From Myrica gale (taxonomy: Eukaryota > Streptophyta > Magnoliopsida > Fagales > Myricaceae): DNA of 64,000 bases. Location: positions 9,682,001 to 9,746,000 of the forward strand of contig OZ005604.1 in NCBI GenBank assembly GCA_963930655.1, in the 5' to 3' direction. Of this stretch, positions 34,143-46,257 are shown piece by piece (the stretch's first letter is position 1; each line of letters begins with the position of its first letter). The notes beneath the pieces were generated by a model, which worked only from the letters and a program-made list of their open reading frames with translations, searched no databases and had not been told where the DNA came from. The position numbers were made by a program, and so were the translations under genes.

Positions 34143-34220
34143 GAAGGTTTATTTGGTGAGACAAACCAAAGACTGACATGGAGATTAAAAAGTCCTTAAT
34201 TGCTGCTGGCCCTCGGATAA

Positions 34221-34383
34221 GGGTCTGGATTCAGTCCAGACCGTACTGGTCCAGACCTGTCCAGACTCGATTACTACGTTCCAACCACTAAAACTAAACT
34301 CACATCGTGAACCGTTTGATCTGGTCGGGATTCAATCCAGACCGTGGGTCTGGACCCGCACGGATCTGGACTGAATCTCGTCT
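34221..34383. mobile_element. 163-bp Mutator-like MITE upstream of PME
   Basis: It is bounded by the identical 10-bp CCTCGGATAA (34211-34220 and 34384-34393). Its ends, GGGTCTGGATTCAGTCCAGA and the complement AGACGAGATTCAGTCCAGAT, are inverted repeats of each other with a shared ATTCAGTCCAGA core. It has no coding capacity. It lies 80-240 bp upstream of the PME start codon, within the likely promoter. Confidence 0.75.
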
Positions 34384-34534
34384 CCTCGGATAATGACATT
34401 ATTGGGAACGTATAGCTGCGTAGTTTTCTGGTACCAGTTACGAATTGGATAACACGGACTCCAAGAGCAAAGGGTTAAGGATAATGATAATTATATGCTT
34501 CTTTACTCTTTAACGGGAAATAGGTGCAAAGATT

Positions 34535-35123
34535 TGATAGTTTATATATGCGGAATTAAACTATAAACAAACAACATGTTTTCAACAAAACATCATCCAG
34601 GATTTATGATTACAATTTCGGATTCGATTTCATACCTGACACGGGAATTTAGGAATCTACAAACCTTAAGCCGCTTTACGATCCAATCCAAAGCTCCAGC
34701 AATTCAGAATAGCAACTCAGATGTGTTGCCTCCTAAGGGATTTATGTCACTCTTTCGTTATTGGGATTTCCCTAATAGGTTCTGATGGCCAACCCCTTGA
34801 ATATAACAATTATATTTATAGGCCTTGGAAAAACCCTAGAAAGAGCATGAGACATAGGATCCTTAGGGATCTCAAATTCCAGTCGTAGGATAACACTGAA
34901 GAATTCTTCTTCTAATACAATTAGGGCTTCTACTAATTACAATTAGGGCTTCTACTAATTACAATCAAGTCCATCAACATATTGTAATTGACCCCTGGAA
35001 TTTAAGATTATTGCAAATATGCCCCTTTTACATACAATTAATTCCTTCCACCATACTATATTCCATATGAGATATTAGGACCGAATTAATCAATTTGGTT
35101 ATCGAGGGCACATAATTCTAATA
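34535..35123 (-). repeat. 3' LTR of the young copia element
   Basis: 589 bp, nearly identical to 41367-41933 except for an extra 22-bp tandem copy of a TAGGGCTTCTACTAATTACA unit near 34920-34965 and a few substitutions. On the element's strand it starts TATTAGAATTATG and ends ACTATCA. Confidence 0.93.
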
Positions 35124-35134
35124 ATCTCCCACTT
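35124..35134 (-). other. Polypurine tract of the young copia element
   Basis: On the minus strand AAGTGGGAGAT directly precedes the 3' LTR. Confidence 0.75.
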
Positions 35135-35885
35135 GCCCTCAGAACCAAATATCACCGTCATGTCCCTATCTCATGTAAACTTGATTTCTTAGTTCATAAT
35201 TCAGTTGGACCACAAAACAATTTTGAAATATATATCATATACATTTATGTATTCATAAAATAGTTTTGTAAAACACTCCGGCCGGATTCTTTGGTCCAAC
35301 TCTTTCATGAACACTAACTGAATATACTGTCTTTCTAAAATACTGGTGGATTCCTTGTTGAGCATTCATACCACTCAATCATCACGCACACAACCCAACA
35401 TGTCCAGATATAGTCCTGAATGAACATCACCGGTTGACAATATCAAAGCTGTGTACACAATTCATGAATAAATACAAACCTCTCAGGTCTAAGGACAATA
35501 CTGAATTGTGATAGAACAACCTTTAACCTCACAGTGATCATTTCCAAAAGGTGTTCTTAATCGGATCCTGTTCAGTGTATGTACTTGTTACATGACACCC
35601 ACTCGTTTGCTTAAGGTCATACCTCAATGATGGAATCAATCATTCTCCGCACAACAAGTGTAGACTTTATGTTACAAAAGTCTAGAACACTTTCAGGCTT
35701 ACAAGGAACTGAAAAATCATTATTCCCTGCCTTTGATTCATTAATCTCTAGCATGATTTTTCTACAATGTTACCTGAAAAAATTTACGTACATAACATCT
35801 CATGTTATGTATAAACTCATAACAACAATAAATATATGTGAGAAACAAATAAACTTTTATTATCATATAATAAAGAAATAAAACG

Positions 35886-37400
35886 TCAAACCCAATCATA
35901 CATATATCTCAAACCCATATCATTAATATGTTTCTCAAACACTTTCTGAGATAAAGGTTTTGTAAATGGATCAGCTAAATTATCAGCTGATGCAACCTTC
36001 ACCATTTTGATATCACCTCTGGATATGATATCACGTATTAGGTGAAAACGACGTTCTATGTGCTTTGTCCTTTGATGAGACCTTGGTTCCACTGCCTGTG
36101 CAATTGCACCATTATTATCGCAGTATAAGGGAATAGGTGCCTCAATCGAAGGGACAACTTCAAGTTCTTGAAGGAACTTGCGAATCCACACAGCTTCCTT
36201 TGCAGCTTCACTTGCAGCAACATATTCTGCCTCAGTTGTAGAATCAACAGTAGTACTTTGCTTGAAACTTCTCCAACTAAATGCTCCTTTGCCAAGAAGG
36301 AACACAAATCCGGACGTTGATCTTCTATCATCAATATCTGATTGGAAATCCAAATCTGTATATCCCTGGACAGTCAGATCCTCACTGCCATACACTAAGA
36401 AATAGTGTTTTGTATTTCTCAAATACCTGAGGATATGTTTCACTGCTGACCAATGTTCTGGACCTGGATTGGATTGATATCTACTCACAACGCTAACTGC
36501 GTGACTGATATCAGGCCTAGTGCAAAGCATAGCATACATGAGACTCCCTACAGCCGAAGCATAATGGCAGTTACTCATCTTCTCTCTTTCTTCAGGTGTT
36601 TTTGGACACATTTGCTTAGAGAGATGAATTCCATGTCTAAAGGGTAGAAACCCTTTCTTGGAATTTACCATGCTAAATCTAGCCAATATCCTGTCAATAT
36701 AATTGACCTGTGAAAGACCCAATAATCTTTTCTTTCGGTCTCTAAACACTTTGATCCCGAGTATGTAGGATGTTTCCCCAAGGTCCTTCATTGAAAATTG
36801 GTTAGACAACCACATTTTCACAGATGACAAAGCCCCTACATCATTCCCAATGAGTAGTATGTCATCTACATAAAGAACCAAAAAAGTAATAGCACTCCCA
36901 CTAACCTTCTTGTAAACACAAGGTTCATCCATGTTTTGTGAGAAACCAAACATTTTGATTGACTCGTCAAAACGGATGTTCCAACAACGTGATGCTTGTT
37001 TTAGGCCATAAATGGATTTCTCCAATTTGCATACTTTCGATTCATTTTCCCGAGATATGAAACCTTCTGGCTGGTCCATATAAATTTCTTCATGGATATA
37101 CCCATTCAAAAATGCAGTTTTCACATCCATCTGCCATATCTCATAATCATAGTATGCCGCAATCGCTAATAGAATCCTTATGGACTTTAGCATGGCTACA
37201 GGTGAAAAGGTTTCCTCATAATCAATACCAGCCTTTTGAGTATACCCTTTTGCCACCAGCCTAGCTTTAAAGGTCTCTACCTTTCCTGTTGGTCCAATTT
37301 TCCTTTTGTAGACCCATTTGCAACCTATAGGCTTAATGCCTTCTGGTTTGTCTACCAAGGTCCATACCTTGTTGGAAAACATGGAGTCCATCTCTGATTC
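35886..37400 (-). pseudogene. Copia reverse transcriptase and RNase H region
   Basis: A long open stretch with the full copia order: WVYKRKIGPTGKVETFKARL, QMDVKTAFLNGYIHEEIYMD, YGLKQASRCWN, the catalytic LYVDDILLIG and the SAVGSLMYAMLCTRPDIS block. RNase H follows with YTDLDFQSD, STTEAEYVAASEAAKE and HIERRFHLIRD, ending near MGLRYMYDWV. Motifs are well kept, in line with a young insertion. Confidence 0.92.
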
Positions 37401-37412
37401 CATGGCCACATG

Positions 37413-38700
37413 TCAATGCTTAGCATCTTTGTCATTAACAGCCTCTGTATAACCACAAGGATCAATCTCCAGTCCCTCAGATTCCATTTGGTAAATCTCA
37501 TTTAACAAATTGAATTTTACTGGAGGTCTTATAATCCTTTTACTACGACGAGGCTCTTGTGTCTCAACAGGTTCACTTTGATCAATGGGAGCAACCATTT
37601 GATCCTCATTGTTCTCGTTCTGCACAATCACTGTACTATCTCTTTGCTCATCAAGAGCAACTCTACTCTCGGTTTCATTCAAACTATAATCCTCTTCAAG
37701 AAAAGTAGCATTTCTGCTAACAAACACTTTGTTTTCATTAGGATTATAAAAGTAGAAACCAGTAGTCATTTTGGGATAGCCTACAAATAGGCATCTATCA
37801 GTCCTTGATCCCAGTTTATCCACATTAAACCTTTTAACATGAGCTGGACAACCCCATATCTTAAAATGACTAAGACTAGGCTTCTTGCCAGTCCATAACT
37901 CATATGGGGTATTAGGAACTGATTTTGTAGGGATCATGTTTAACAAGTAAACAGCGGTCTCCAAAGCATGTCCCCAAAATGATATGGGCAACTCAGATAT
38001 GCTCATCATGGAACGAACCATATCCAATAGGGTTCTATTCCTTCTCTCTGCAACACCATTATGTTGTGGTGTGCCTGGTGGTGTGAGTTGAGATATGATT
38101 CCATTATCTTTAAGATAAACTTTAAAATCATCCAAGAGGTATCCGCCTCCCCGATCGGAGCGAATCATTTTAATGGACTTTCCAATCTGTTTCTCAACTT
38201 CATTGTGGAATTCCTTGAACTTTTCAAAAGATTCCGATTTATGCTTCATCAGGTATAGATAACCATACCTGGAATAATCATCAATGAAAGTAATGAAATA
38301 AGAGAAACCTCCTCTTGCCATGTGGTTGAAGGGACCACAAACATCAGTATGTATTAATCCTAATACTTCTGTGGCTCTTATTCCTTTTCCTGTAAGAGGA
38401 CTTTTGGTCATCTTTCCTTGCAAGCAGGGCTCACAGATTGGATAGGGCTCAATTTTTAGAAATTGCAATGGCCCATCCCTTACCAATCTATTGATCCTAT
38501 CAATATTGGCATGACCAAGTCTTAGATGCCACAAGTAGGTTGGATTAACATCCCTCTTCCTTTTAAGGGATAACACACTGGAATCATCATTCTCAACATT
38601 ATTCAAATAATTATCAACATTTAAAAGATAAAGACCATCACAAATAATTCCAGAAGCAACAAATTTATTTTGAAACTTTATAATAAGTTTTGAATTGAAA
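37413..38700 (-). pseudogene. Copia integrase region
   Basis: It contains the pre-integrase zinc finger ([15 protein letters not shown] then [13 protein letters not shown]) and the integrase core with [35 protein letters not shown] and [15 protein letters not shown]. The C-terminal [10 protein letters not shown] and FVGYP blocks are also present. The metal-binding aspartates and glutamate are visible. Confidence 0.92.
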
Positions 38701-38789
38701 AGAAACGAATATCCAGATAAAACAAGTTTCGAAACAGAAATCAAATTTCTACGCACTTCTGGAACATAAAGACAATCTTCTAGAATCAA

Positions 38790-39857
38790 AATTCAATTAT
38801 TCGATAATTCTAAACTAAACACTCCGATGGCAGTCGCTGCAACAGTTGCACCCGTCCCCATCTTAAGGATCAGCTCCCCTTCATGGAGCTTTCTGGTCTC
38901 CTTGAACCCCTGCAACATATTGCAGATGTGAGATGTAGAACCAGAATCCACACACCATGAATTAAATGGACCATCCATTAAATTCAATTCAATTACAAGC
39001 ATATTAGACACACCTTCAGAAGGTTTGCCCTTTTTAAGAGAAGCTAAGTAAACTCGGCAATTTCTCTTCCAGTGACCGGGCTTGCCGCAATGGAAACAAT
39101 TTCCTTTGCCTTTGTTCTTGTCACCTCCTTTGTTTCCTTGTCCACCTTGAACATTCTTTGCTGCCTGAAACCCCTTATTATTTTTCTTGAATTTCTTAAA
39201 CTTGGGTTTCAGATTCATAGAGGCATTAGATTTCCCTGTGACCATCACAGTAAGTTTGTCCTTCTTGATGAGATCTTGAGCTGACTGCAACATATTGAGC
39301 AGCTCTGACAATGTCACACTCATCTTGTTCATATTGTAATTAAGGACAAACTGATTGAAAGAATCAGGCAGAGATGAAAGTATGGCATCAACTTTTGTGT
39401 CACTATCCATCTCAGCTCCCAAAAAATCCAGTTCGTTGATGAAAGAAATCATCTTCAAGACATGATCCCGAACTGGGCTCCCTTCCACCATTTTGGTGGA
39501 CATCAGATTCTTCATAGCAGTCTGCCTAGCAGATCTGCTCTGCTCTCCGAACATTTCTTGGAGATGCAACATAGTGCCTGCAGCAGTAGCTATGCCCTCA
39601 CAATCTTTCTGCAAAACATTTGAGATTGAAGCCATAATATAACACTTTGCCATATTATCATCATCATGCCACTTGTTAAAGACTTTCTTTTCTTCCTCAG
39701 TGGCATTGTCCAGGGCAAGCTCAGGTGTCTCAGAGGTTAGAACATAACCGATCTTATCGGCTGAGAGAACAATCATAAGATTTCTCTTCCAATCAACATA
39801 ATTCGGTCCTGTCAACCGATTGTCATCCAGAATCCTAGCCAAAGGATTAAAAGTCAT
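38790..39857 (-). pseudogene. Copia Gag and protease region
   Basis: Gag starts at MTFNPLARILDDNRLTGPNY and carries a CFHCGKPGHWKRNC zinc knuckle near 39070-39110. The aspartic protease site WCVDSGSTSHICN is near 38920-38960. Between Gag and the primer site lies an unusually long leader of about 1.5 kb. Confidence 0.9.
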
Positions 39858-40479
39858 TTTGAATCTGCAAAATCATTCACATATATAATTCCATTAGATT
39901 CAGGTTTTTGAATAACTAATGGTACCACCCATTCGAACAATAAACAGATATATCACATATATCACAATAATGAAAATATAACATTTATATTTATAATATT
40001 CTAAATGGGTATCGAGAACCTCTACCTTACATGCAACAACAAATCCATTTTGGTACTCATTGTACACATCTTGTAAAGGCGAATAGCTACTATTCATCAA
40101 AATTTACATCATATGCAAAATATTTGTGATTCTCGATTTACTTTTGGCCTACCTAAATAAACATGTCTTGTACTATTTTAGCACTAGCGTTTATATAGTT
40201 TGTGCATTCCATTATCTAAGTGTGTTCCAAATACTTGTGAGTTATGTCACTATTTTAGAAGACACTAAGATGTAGACACTTATCTTCCCAAGAGATAAAC
40301 AAGAAAATTTTACAAAATTAAAATCGGTTTTATTTATTTTGGCTTCAACCAATTTTAATCAAGTAAAACTCCTATTTATTGATAATAGAGACCATAGGAA
40401 AAATTATTATAATTAATCCTATTTAGCACCAAAAATTGGAAAAAAAAATTTCCAAAATTGTTTTTTTAATTTCGGTCAA

Positions 40480-41120
40480 ACCGGGTCAACGGTCAACGGG
40501 TCAAACCGATTTGACCCATTGACCACCGGTCCGGGTCTAACCCGGCCGGTAATGGGTAACGGTCCGGGTCATACCCGGACCGGATCCTGTCATGGTCCGG
40601 GTCTAACCCGGACCTGGGCTGGGCTACGGGCCCGGGTCCAACCCGTGGCCCTAGCCCCGCATGGGCTGGCCCATGAAGGCCCAGCCCGTGGGAACAGCCC
40701 ACTTTTCCTCTTTTTTTTTTATTTTATAAAAAATTTCGACCCAGCCCAACTTTTGGGCTGGGCTACTGAACCGGGTAGGGCAAACGTGCCCTACCGGTTT
40801 GGCCCAATATTTGACCCAGGGCATTGAGATGCCCTGGGCGCCGCTTGCCCCTTACGGGGAATGCAAGGCTGGCCACTAGCCAGCCTTCACGGCTGGCGCC
40901 GTCCGGCCAGCCACTGGCCGGTCTGGCGCCGGCTAATCTCCGGTGGCCGCTGCGCCCCTTTAGGCGCGCGACTGGCCACCAAAAACTCATAACACCTGTG
41001 TCTTACACAGGTGTTATGTGATGTTCGCAGCCCACCATGGCTGCTGACGCCGTCCACCGCCGGAAGGGATGCCATGCCACTGGCTCCGGCGTGGCTCCGA
41101 CCGATTTCTCCGGTCACCTC
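40480..41120 (-). other. GC-rich leader of the young copia element
   Basis: Unlike the AT-rich remainder, this part of the untranslated leader is strongly GC-rich. It holds many short self-complementary words such as CCGGGTCTAACCCGG (near 40530 and 40595), GGGCTGGGC and CACAGGTGTTATG. Strong secondary structure in the transcript leader is expected. It shows no coding signal. Confidence 0.7.
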
Positions 41121-41353
41121 ATGATGAGCATTACAACAAAAATTTGCATGGTGAACAATGCGCAGAAAAATCAAGGTTCTTATATTTTTATTCTCATAAA
41201 CAGTTGAACACAAACACATATATTCGAATATAGATAAATATATGTGGATACGTCTCATACGATCAAACATAATAATATATATTGGGTTTTGATTCTCAAT
41301 CAAAATTTAGCAAAGTTTATATAATCCAACAATTGCAATCATGTGAACCTAAT

Positions 41354-41365
41354 GCTCTGATACCA
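41354..41365 (-). other. Primer-binding site of the young copia element
   Basis: On the minus strand TGGTATCAGAGC, one base from the 5' LTR, matches the initiator methionine tRNA site used by plant copia elements. Confidence 0.92.
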
Positions 41366-41366
41366 C

Positions 41367-41933
41367 TGATAGTTTATATATGCGGAATTAAACTATAAAC
41401 AAACAACATGTTTTCAACAAAACATCATCCAGGATTTATGATTACAATTTCGGATTCGATTTCATACCTGACACGGGAATTTAGGAATCTACAAACCTTA
41501 AGCCGCTTTACGATCCAATCCAAAGCTCCAGCAATTCAGAATAGCAACTCAGATGTGTTGCCTCCTAAGGGATTTATGTCACTCTTTCGTTATTGGGATT
41601 TCCCTAATAGGTTCTGATGGCCAACCCCTTGAATATAACAATTATATTTATAGGCCTTGGAAAAACCCTAGAAAGAGCATGAGACATAGGATCCTTAGGG
41701 ATCTCAAATTCCAGCCGTAGGATAACACTGAAGAACTCTTCTTCTAATACAATTAGGGCTTCTATTAATTACAATCAAGTCCATCAACATATTGTAATTG
41801 ACCCCTGGAATTTAAGATTATTGCAAATATGCCCCTTTTACATACAATTAATTCCTTCCACCATACTATATTCCATATGAGATATTAGGACCGAATTAAT
41901 CAATTTGGTTATCGAGGGCACATAATTCTAACA
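41367..41933 (-). repeat. 5' LTR of the young copia element
   Basis: 567 bp. On the element's strand it starts TGTTAGAATTATG and ends ACTATCA, next to the primer site. It is nearly identical to 34535-35123. Confidence 0.94.
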
Positions 41934-41938
41934 AGATT

Positions 41939-43172
41939 GTCTCGTCAAATACTTGGACAATAGAGAGGGCGGTGGACATGTTACTTCAATTTCTATTATC
42001 TGGTTATTTTTATGGTTCACTCAGTCATATATATTGATAGTATCTGGCTGTTTTCTCTGCTAATCTCTTAGATAAATCTTTAAATTCTTCAACTTTAATG
42101 GACGACTGGTAATATGGATGTAAAGAAAAAGACAAAGAAATGAAAATTTCAAATATTTATTCATATTTGCTTGCCTTTTGAGGTTTCTATGGTCACGGCC
42201 CGCGGGTGACGGGTGGAGGAAGGTCCTGTTCTAGATTTCTGCAGAACATGTCCTTATGGGCTAGTCGAGTCCTGTCAGGGAGCATGATTGAGTCAAGTTT
42301 TTTCTGCTTATCTTGGGAGGGTTTAACTGAACAATTTCCTTCTTTTTTCTAAAGTGTACCTACTTAGCAGAAAACGCCACTTGCTAGACAAGAGTTTACA
42401 CAGAAGGAAGGAAGGAAACGGGGAAGCTCGAAAAGAAAGCAAAATAAGTGATAGAGAAAGAAAGGAAATAACCATGGATGGAAACAGAGGTGTAAGATTC
42501 GAATAGCCGAAACTCGAGGTCTCATATATGCGGGCCTCGTAAGATGGAGAAAATAGGTCATGATGGGCGAGAAGGAGCCCAGCCCCCACTCCGGATCTAC
42601 TCGTGGCTCACGCCACGCGGGGTGGGCCGCCCCCGGGCCCTGCGGATACTAGAAGCAATCCCATGCGACTCACCTGAGGACATAATTTTAGTTTGAAAAT
42701 ATTATTTACTCAAAATTTTGATTAAATAAAATAGTTTCTAGATTTCTTACCATCGAATCACCTATTTTTATTATAATAAATATAAAAAAATTCACTTAAA
42801 TCACTTAAATCACTCCTCTCATGACTTTTTTACTAATTCTTATAAAATTTTACTTTTTTATTCATATCTTTCAAATCTAATAAAATGTTAATCTACCACA
42901 ATTTTTATAACATTTTCAAATTTTTAAAAAAATTTAGTTTTTTCATGTGTGATGGATGAAGTGCACCCTTGCTCCATGTGAATCGGTGACCAAGTAATTA
43001 AGGTCGCCAGTCACATACATAGGCACTCTATGGAGGAATTTAAAAGGTGATGGACTTGTTTTTCCCCTCTGCTCATTGAATGACCATTTATTTTTATTTT
43101 TATTTTTTTGTCTAGGCTATTAAATGACCTTTTCTCTCTCTTTTTCTCCAGACCAACACTAGTACAAGATTA
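41939..43172. other. Spacer without recognisable genes
   Basis: Mixed sequence with a short GC-rich patch near 42190-42215 and another at 42590-42650, then AT-rich DNA. Short open frames near 42323-42589 (minus strand) show no recognisable product. Confidence 0.55.
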
Positions 43173-43173
43173 C

Positions 43174-43628
43174 TTGTAACGACTCAAGAACAGCACTAGC
43201 CACATCTGAACTTTAACTTTGAAATAATTAATCAAAGATGCTATTGAAGTTTCGTGGATAATTATAAAACTCAGTTCAACCTAGTAAGGTCTCAATATGA
43301 GACTTGGTCATCTCTCATTCATTTTCTTCTCTCACTCTACATGGAATTCAAGGTATCGCAATCTCCCCCTTTAAATCCTTGAAGTCCTCGTCAAGGCTCA
43401 CCAAGCCCACATTGGTGATCACTAGAATCGTCTTGATACGATTTGTAACGATCCAAGAAAAGCACTAGCAATATCTGTGCTTTGACTTTAAAAGAACAAC
43501 TCAAGGTTGTTCTTGAAGCTTCTTAGATCATTAAAGCCCAGTTCAACCTAGTACAGTCCCGATGTAGAATTTGGTCATCTCTCATGCATTTTCTTCTCTC
43601 ACTTCATGTGGAATTCGGGATATCACAC
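43174..43628. repeat. Two diverged tandem copies of a 186-bp repeat
   Basis: 43174-43360 and 43443-43628 share order and words: TTGTAACGA.CCAAGAA, GCACTAGC, CAGTTCAACCTAGTA, TTGGTCATCTCTCAT and ATTTTCTTCTCTCAC. Between them lies AATCTCCCCCTTTAAATCCT. This kind of repeat is dispersed in many plant genomes; I cannot name its family with confidence. Confidence 0.65.
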
Positions 43629-43670
43629 TACTACAAAAAATGATACTTTAGAGAGTCTGCGTATTACTGT
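43626..43670 (+). other. Possible CACTA-type terminus
   Basis: CACTACTACAAAAAATG resembles the terminal sequence of plant CACTA transposons. No matching inverted end or 3-bp duplication was found in the window, so this is only a resemblance. Confidence 0.25.
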
Positions 43671-43730
43671 AGTAGAATCTTTTCTTTTTCGTTTTTGGTA
43701 AATGTGATTTTATTAAATTCAAAATTGAGA

Positions 43731-45452
43731 AATAATACATTTTTTGCCTTGATTATAGGTGTTCTTACACTTTGCACCACAAACTATCAATTTCGTTACA
43801 TTTTGCCTCTACACTAGCAATTGTTTGCACTTTGCACCCACAACCGTTAATTTGGACCAAAATTACTATTTTTATTTAGTAAAATGAAAAATTTACCCTC
43901 ATACAAATTATAATTATAAGAAAATTATAAGGGTAAAATCTTTATTTCACTGAACAAAAATAGACAGTTGGGGGTGCAAAAGTGTAAACAATTGGCAGAC
44001 AGTTGTGGTGAGAAATTGTTAGATATATTCCCTCAAAAGCAATATTTGGAATAATTATGAGATAATTATTGTTACTGATTAATTACTTGTATATATTGTT
44101 TTATATTATTTTGGGTACTTGCAATGACATTAGATGTCATATTGCTGAGCAACATTATAGAAAAGTCAAGCCGATTATTAATGAATTGGAGGCGGGAAGT
44201 ATGAGTTTATGATTTTGCAGATCTTTGTTGATGTACATTGTTCTAAACCAAGATATATAATAATGTATAAATAGGTCTACACTCTTTGTGCTTCTATAAG
44301 ATAGAATGATGAATTATGTAATTGAGGTTGTGACCTTAACTACACGAGTGGGTGCACTGTAAGAGTACATGCACTGAATCGGATAAAATATAAATACCTT
44401 ATGGAAACAATCACTAATGTAGAGAATGATATTCAGCACAATTAGCTTGTATTGTCCTTAAACCTGAGAGAATTATGCAGATTTACTTGTTGTGTGCTTG
44501 TGCTTTGACTGAGCGATTTGCTGATGATTTTCGCAAATCAAATATTTCAAATAATGTTGGGCCTAGTACATAGTAAGTGAATTTGTATAATTTCTTAATA
44601 TGAAATCCATCAGTCTCTTGTTGAGGCGGTATATTCATTATGTTTGTACATTGTTGGACTCAAATAAACATACTGCGCAACAGGATTTTGTGAAAAATGC
44701 TTTCACTGTTTTATTTACTTATATATATATATATATATAAAGTAAAATATATATTTATTTGAAAAAATTATTTTTATTTTTGGAAATTTTTTGGGAGTCC
44801 AACTTGATACAGATTGAAAATTAAGAATTATATGAGCTAAGGACTTAATAGTGATATTATTCCGATCCTATTAGCTCATGTGAAATATATCATGATGAAA
44901 GGATAAATAAGCATATAATTGTTAGCAAAAGGGATTTCACAAAAAATAATCTAATTATCTCGAGGGTCAATGGTGATATGTTAATGAACATGATCACAAT
45001 TTGTAGATGCTAAAAAATTTGGAATACAGAATATAAGGTGGTTAATGAAAAATAGTTTTTCATGATGATCTTACAACAGAGATTTGAGATCCCTAAAAAT
45101 CTCACGCATAAGCATAATTGAAGCTTTGAGCAAGCCATTATAAATAGCTCATAATTTCATTTGAGAGATAAAATGTCATTTTCACTTTGAGAGTTTCTCT
45201 CTACAAACTCTCTCTAAAACTCTCTCAATAACTGTGTGCATCGTAGTCTTGCTAACATAAAGCTGAGAGCAAGCATTTCTTCCACTTGATTATGGTGGAT
45301 TTGAAGTAGGTAGAACGCTTTGGGCTGTTCTGATTCGATGATCAATTCTGCTGTGATCTTACGCCCTTTTATAAGAAATATAACGAAATTGATAGTTTGA
45401 ATTGCAAAGTGTCAGAACACCAATAGTTGAAGATAAAAAAATGTATTTCACC
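43731..45452. mobile_element. Fold-back MITE split by an LTR-like insertion
   Basis: The left arm (from TACATTTTTTGCC; landmarks GGTGTTCTTACACTTTGCA, AAACTATCAATTTCGTTA and CAATTGTTTGCACTTTGCAC) is matched in inverted order by GGGGGTGCAAAAGTGTAAAC near 43974 and, after the insertion, by TAACGAAATTGATAGTTTG near 45381. Without the insertion (44027-45374) the element is about 370 bp and folds over nearly its whole length. It has no coding capacity. The fold is only seen when the insertion is left out, which supports the nesting. Confidence 0.78.
44027..45374. repeat. LTR-like insertion in the MITE
   Basis: 1.35 kb starting TGTTAGATATATTCCC and ending near CCCTTTTATAA, with GAAAT duplications at 44022-44026 and 45375-45379. 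It holds two TATA-like motifs, TATAAATAG near 44266 and again near 45142, and an (AT)n run at 44722-44740. The 5-bp duplication and TG start suggest a solo LTR, but the end lacks a clean CA and no family was recognised. Confidence 0.6.
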
Positions 45453-46257
45453 CAAAAGAATTTTATAAATGTAACAAGTATATCTTTTTGGACCTCTATC
45501 TGATTTGTTATCGAGAAAGAATGATAAAAACAAAATGAATTTTGGTAAGAACTTCTTGTCTTATTCGAGGCAGCTCAAGGGATGATTATGTATACTGATT
45601 GACCGTTTATTTACTTGTTATACGTCATTAAATAATAAATTATGTGAGAGATAGAGTAAAGCTCCCAGTACGGATTCAGAACTCAATGTATAGTTGGAAG
45701 GGTAATTTTCACTCATAGATGAATTGTTGGCAGTCACTCGTTTCCACAAAGGGAGGTTATTCAAAATTCTATGGATGAAACGCGGGAACATTTGGGTGTT
45801 TTAAATTTAGGCCACTATGGGCCTTTTGATAGACCTCGGCAGCAATGGGTTACATCCGGGGATCCTTTGAATGGCCCAATTCATAATCAGGAGACCCAGG
45901 CTATTACTCGTAAGCTAGACACCCACCAAACCTGCTGTACGGGCTCTTGTAAGTACTCTTGAAGCCCACGTAAATATTAGCAACTCTACTGGTTTTAAGA
46001 GGTGTTGGGGAAAATCTGAGTAACGAGAGTTTTCTCTGAAGAAGACAAAGAGGGCGCCCTGTCTTCCCCAAATCAACCCGACAGTTTGCTATCCGAGCTT
46101 TTCCACCCTGGGGATGGCTACGTTCTCACTTCTGGAATACGCAGCAAAATTGCAAAGCGTTAGCGTGGTAAGAAAAAAGGTGTTGCTGATCGTCCTAGTC
46201 AAACTGATTGTCACTTCAAAGGCTGAGGAGGCGGGCCAAACCATGCCCCCAACCTCA

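Larger units (their letters stand above)
34535..41933 (-). mobile_element. Young, nearly whole Ty1/copia retrotransposon
   Basis: A 7.4 kb element on the minus strand with LTRs at 34535-35123 and 41367-41933 and identical AGATT duplications (34530-34534 and 41934-41938). The parts are in family order: primer site, long GC-rich leader, Gag, protease, integrase, reverse transcriptase with YVDD, RNase H and polypurine tract. By eye the LTRs differ at about four bases plus one 22-bp duplication (under 1 percent), so the insertion is probably well under a million years old. It looks almost whole, with about two breaks in the coding region. The clade was not assigned; Tnt1/Tork-like features are present. 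Confidence 0.93.

Noticed and set aside
40519-41303. GC-rich ORFs in the 40.5-41.3 kb region
   Set aside because: They show biased Gly/Pro/Arg content caused by repeated GGGTC/GACCC words in the copia leader, with no conserved domain.
34576-41617. Two identical 69-codon ORFs (34576-34785 and 41408-41617)
   Set aside because: They are the same place in the two LTRs of the young copia element and antisense to it, not genes.
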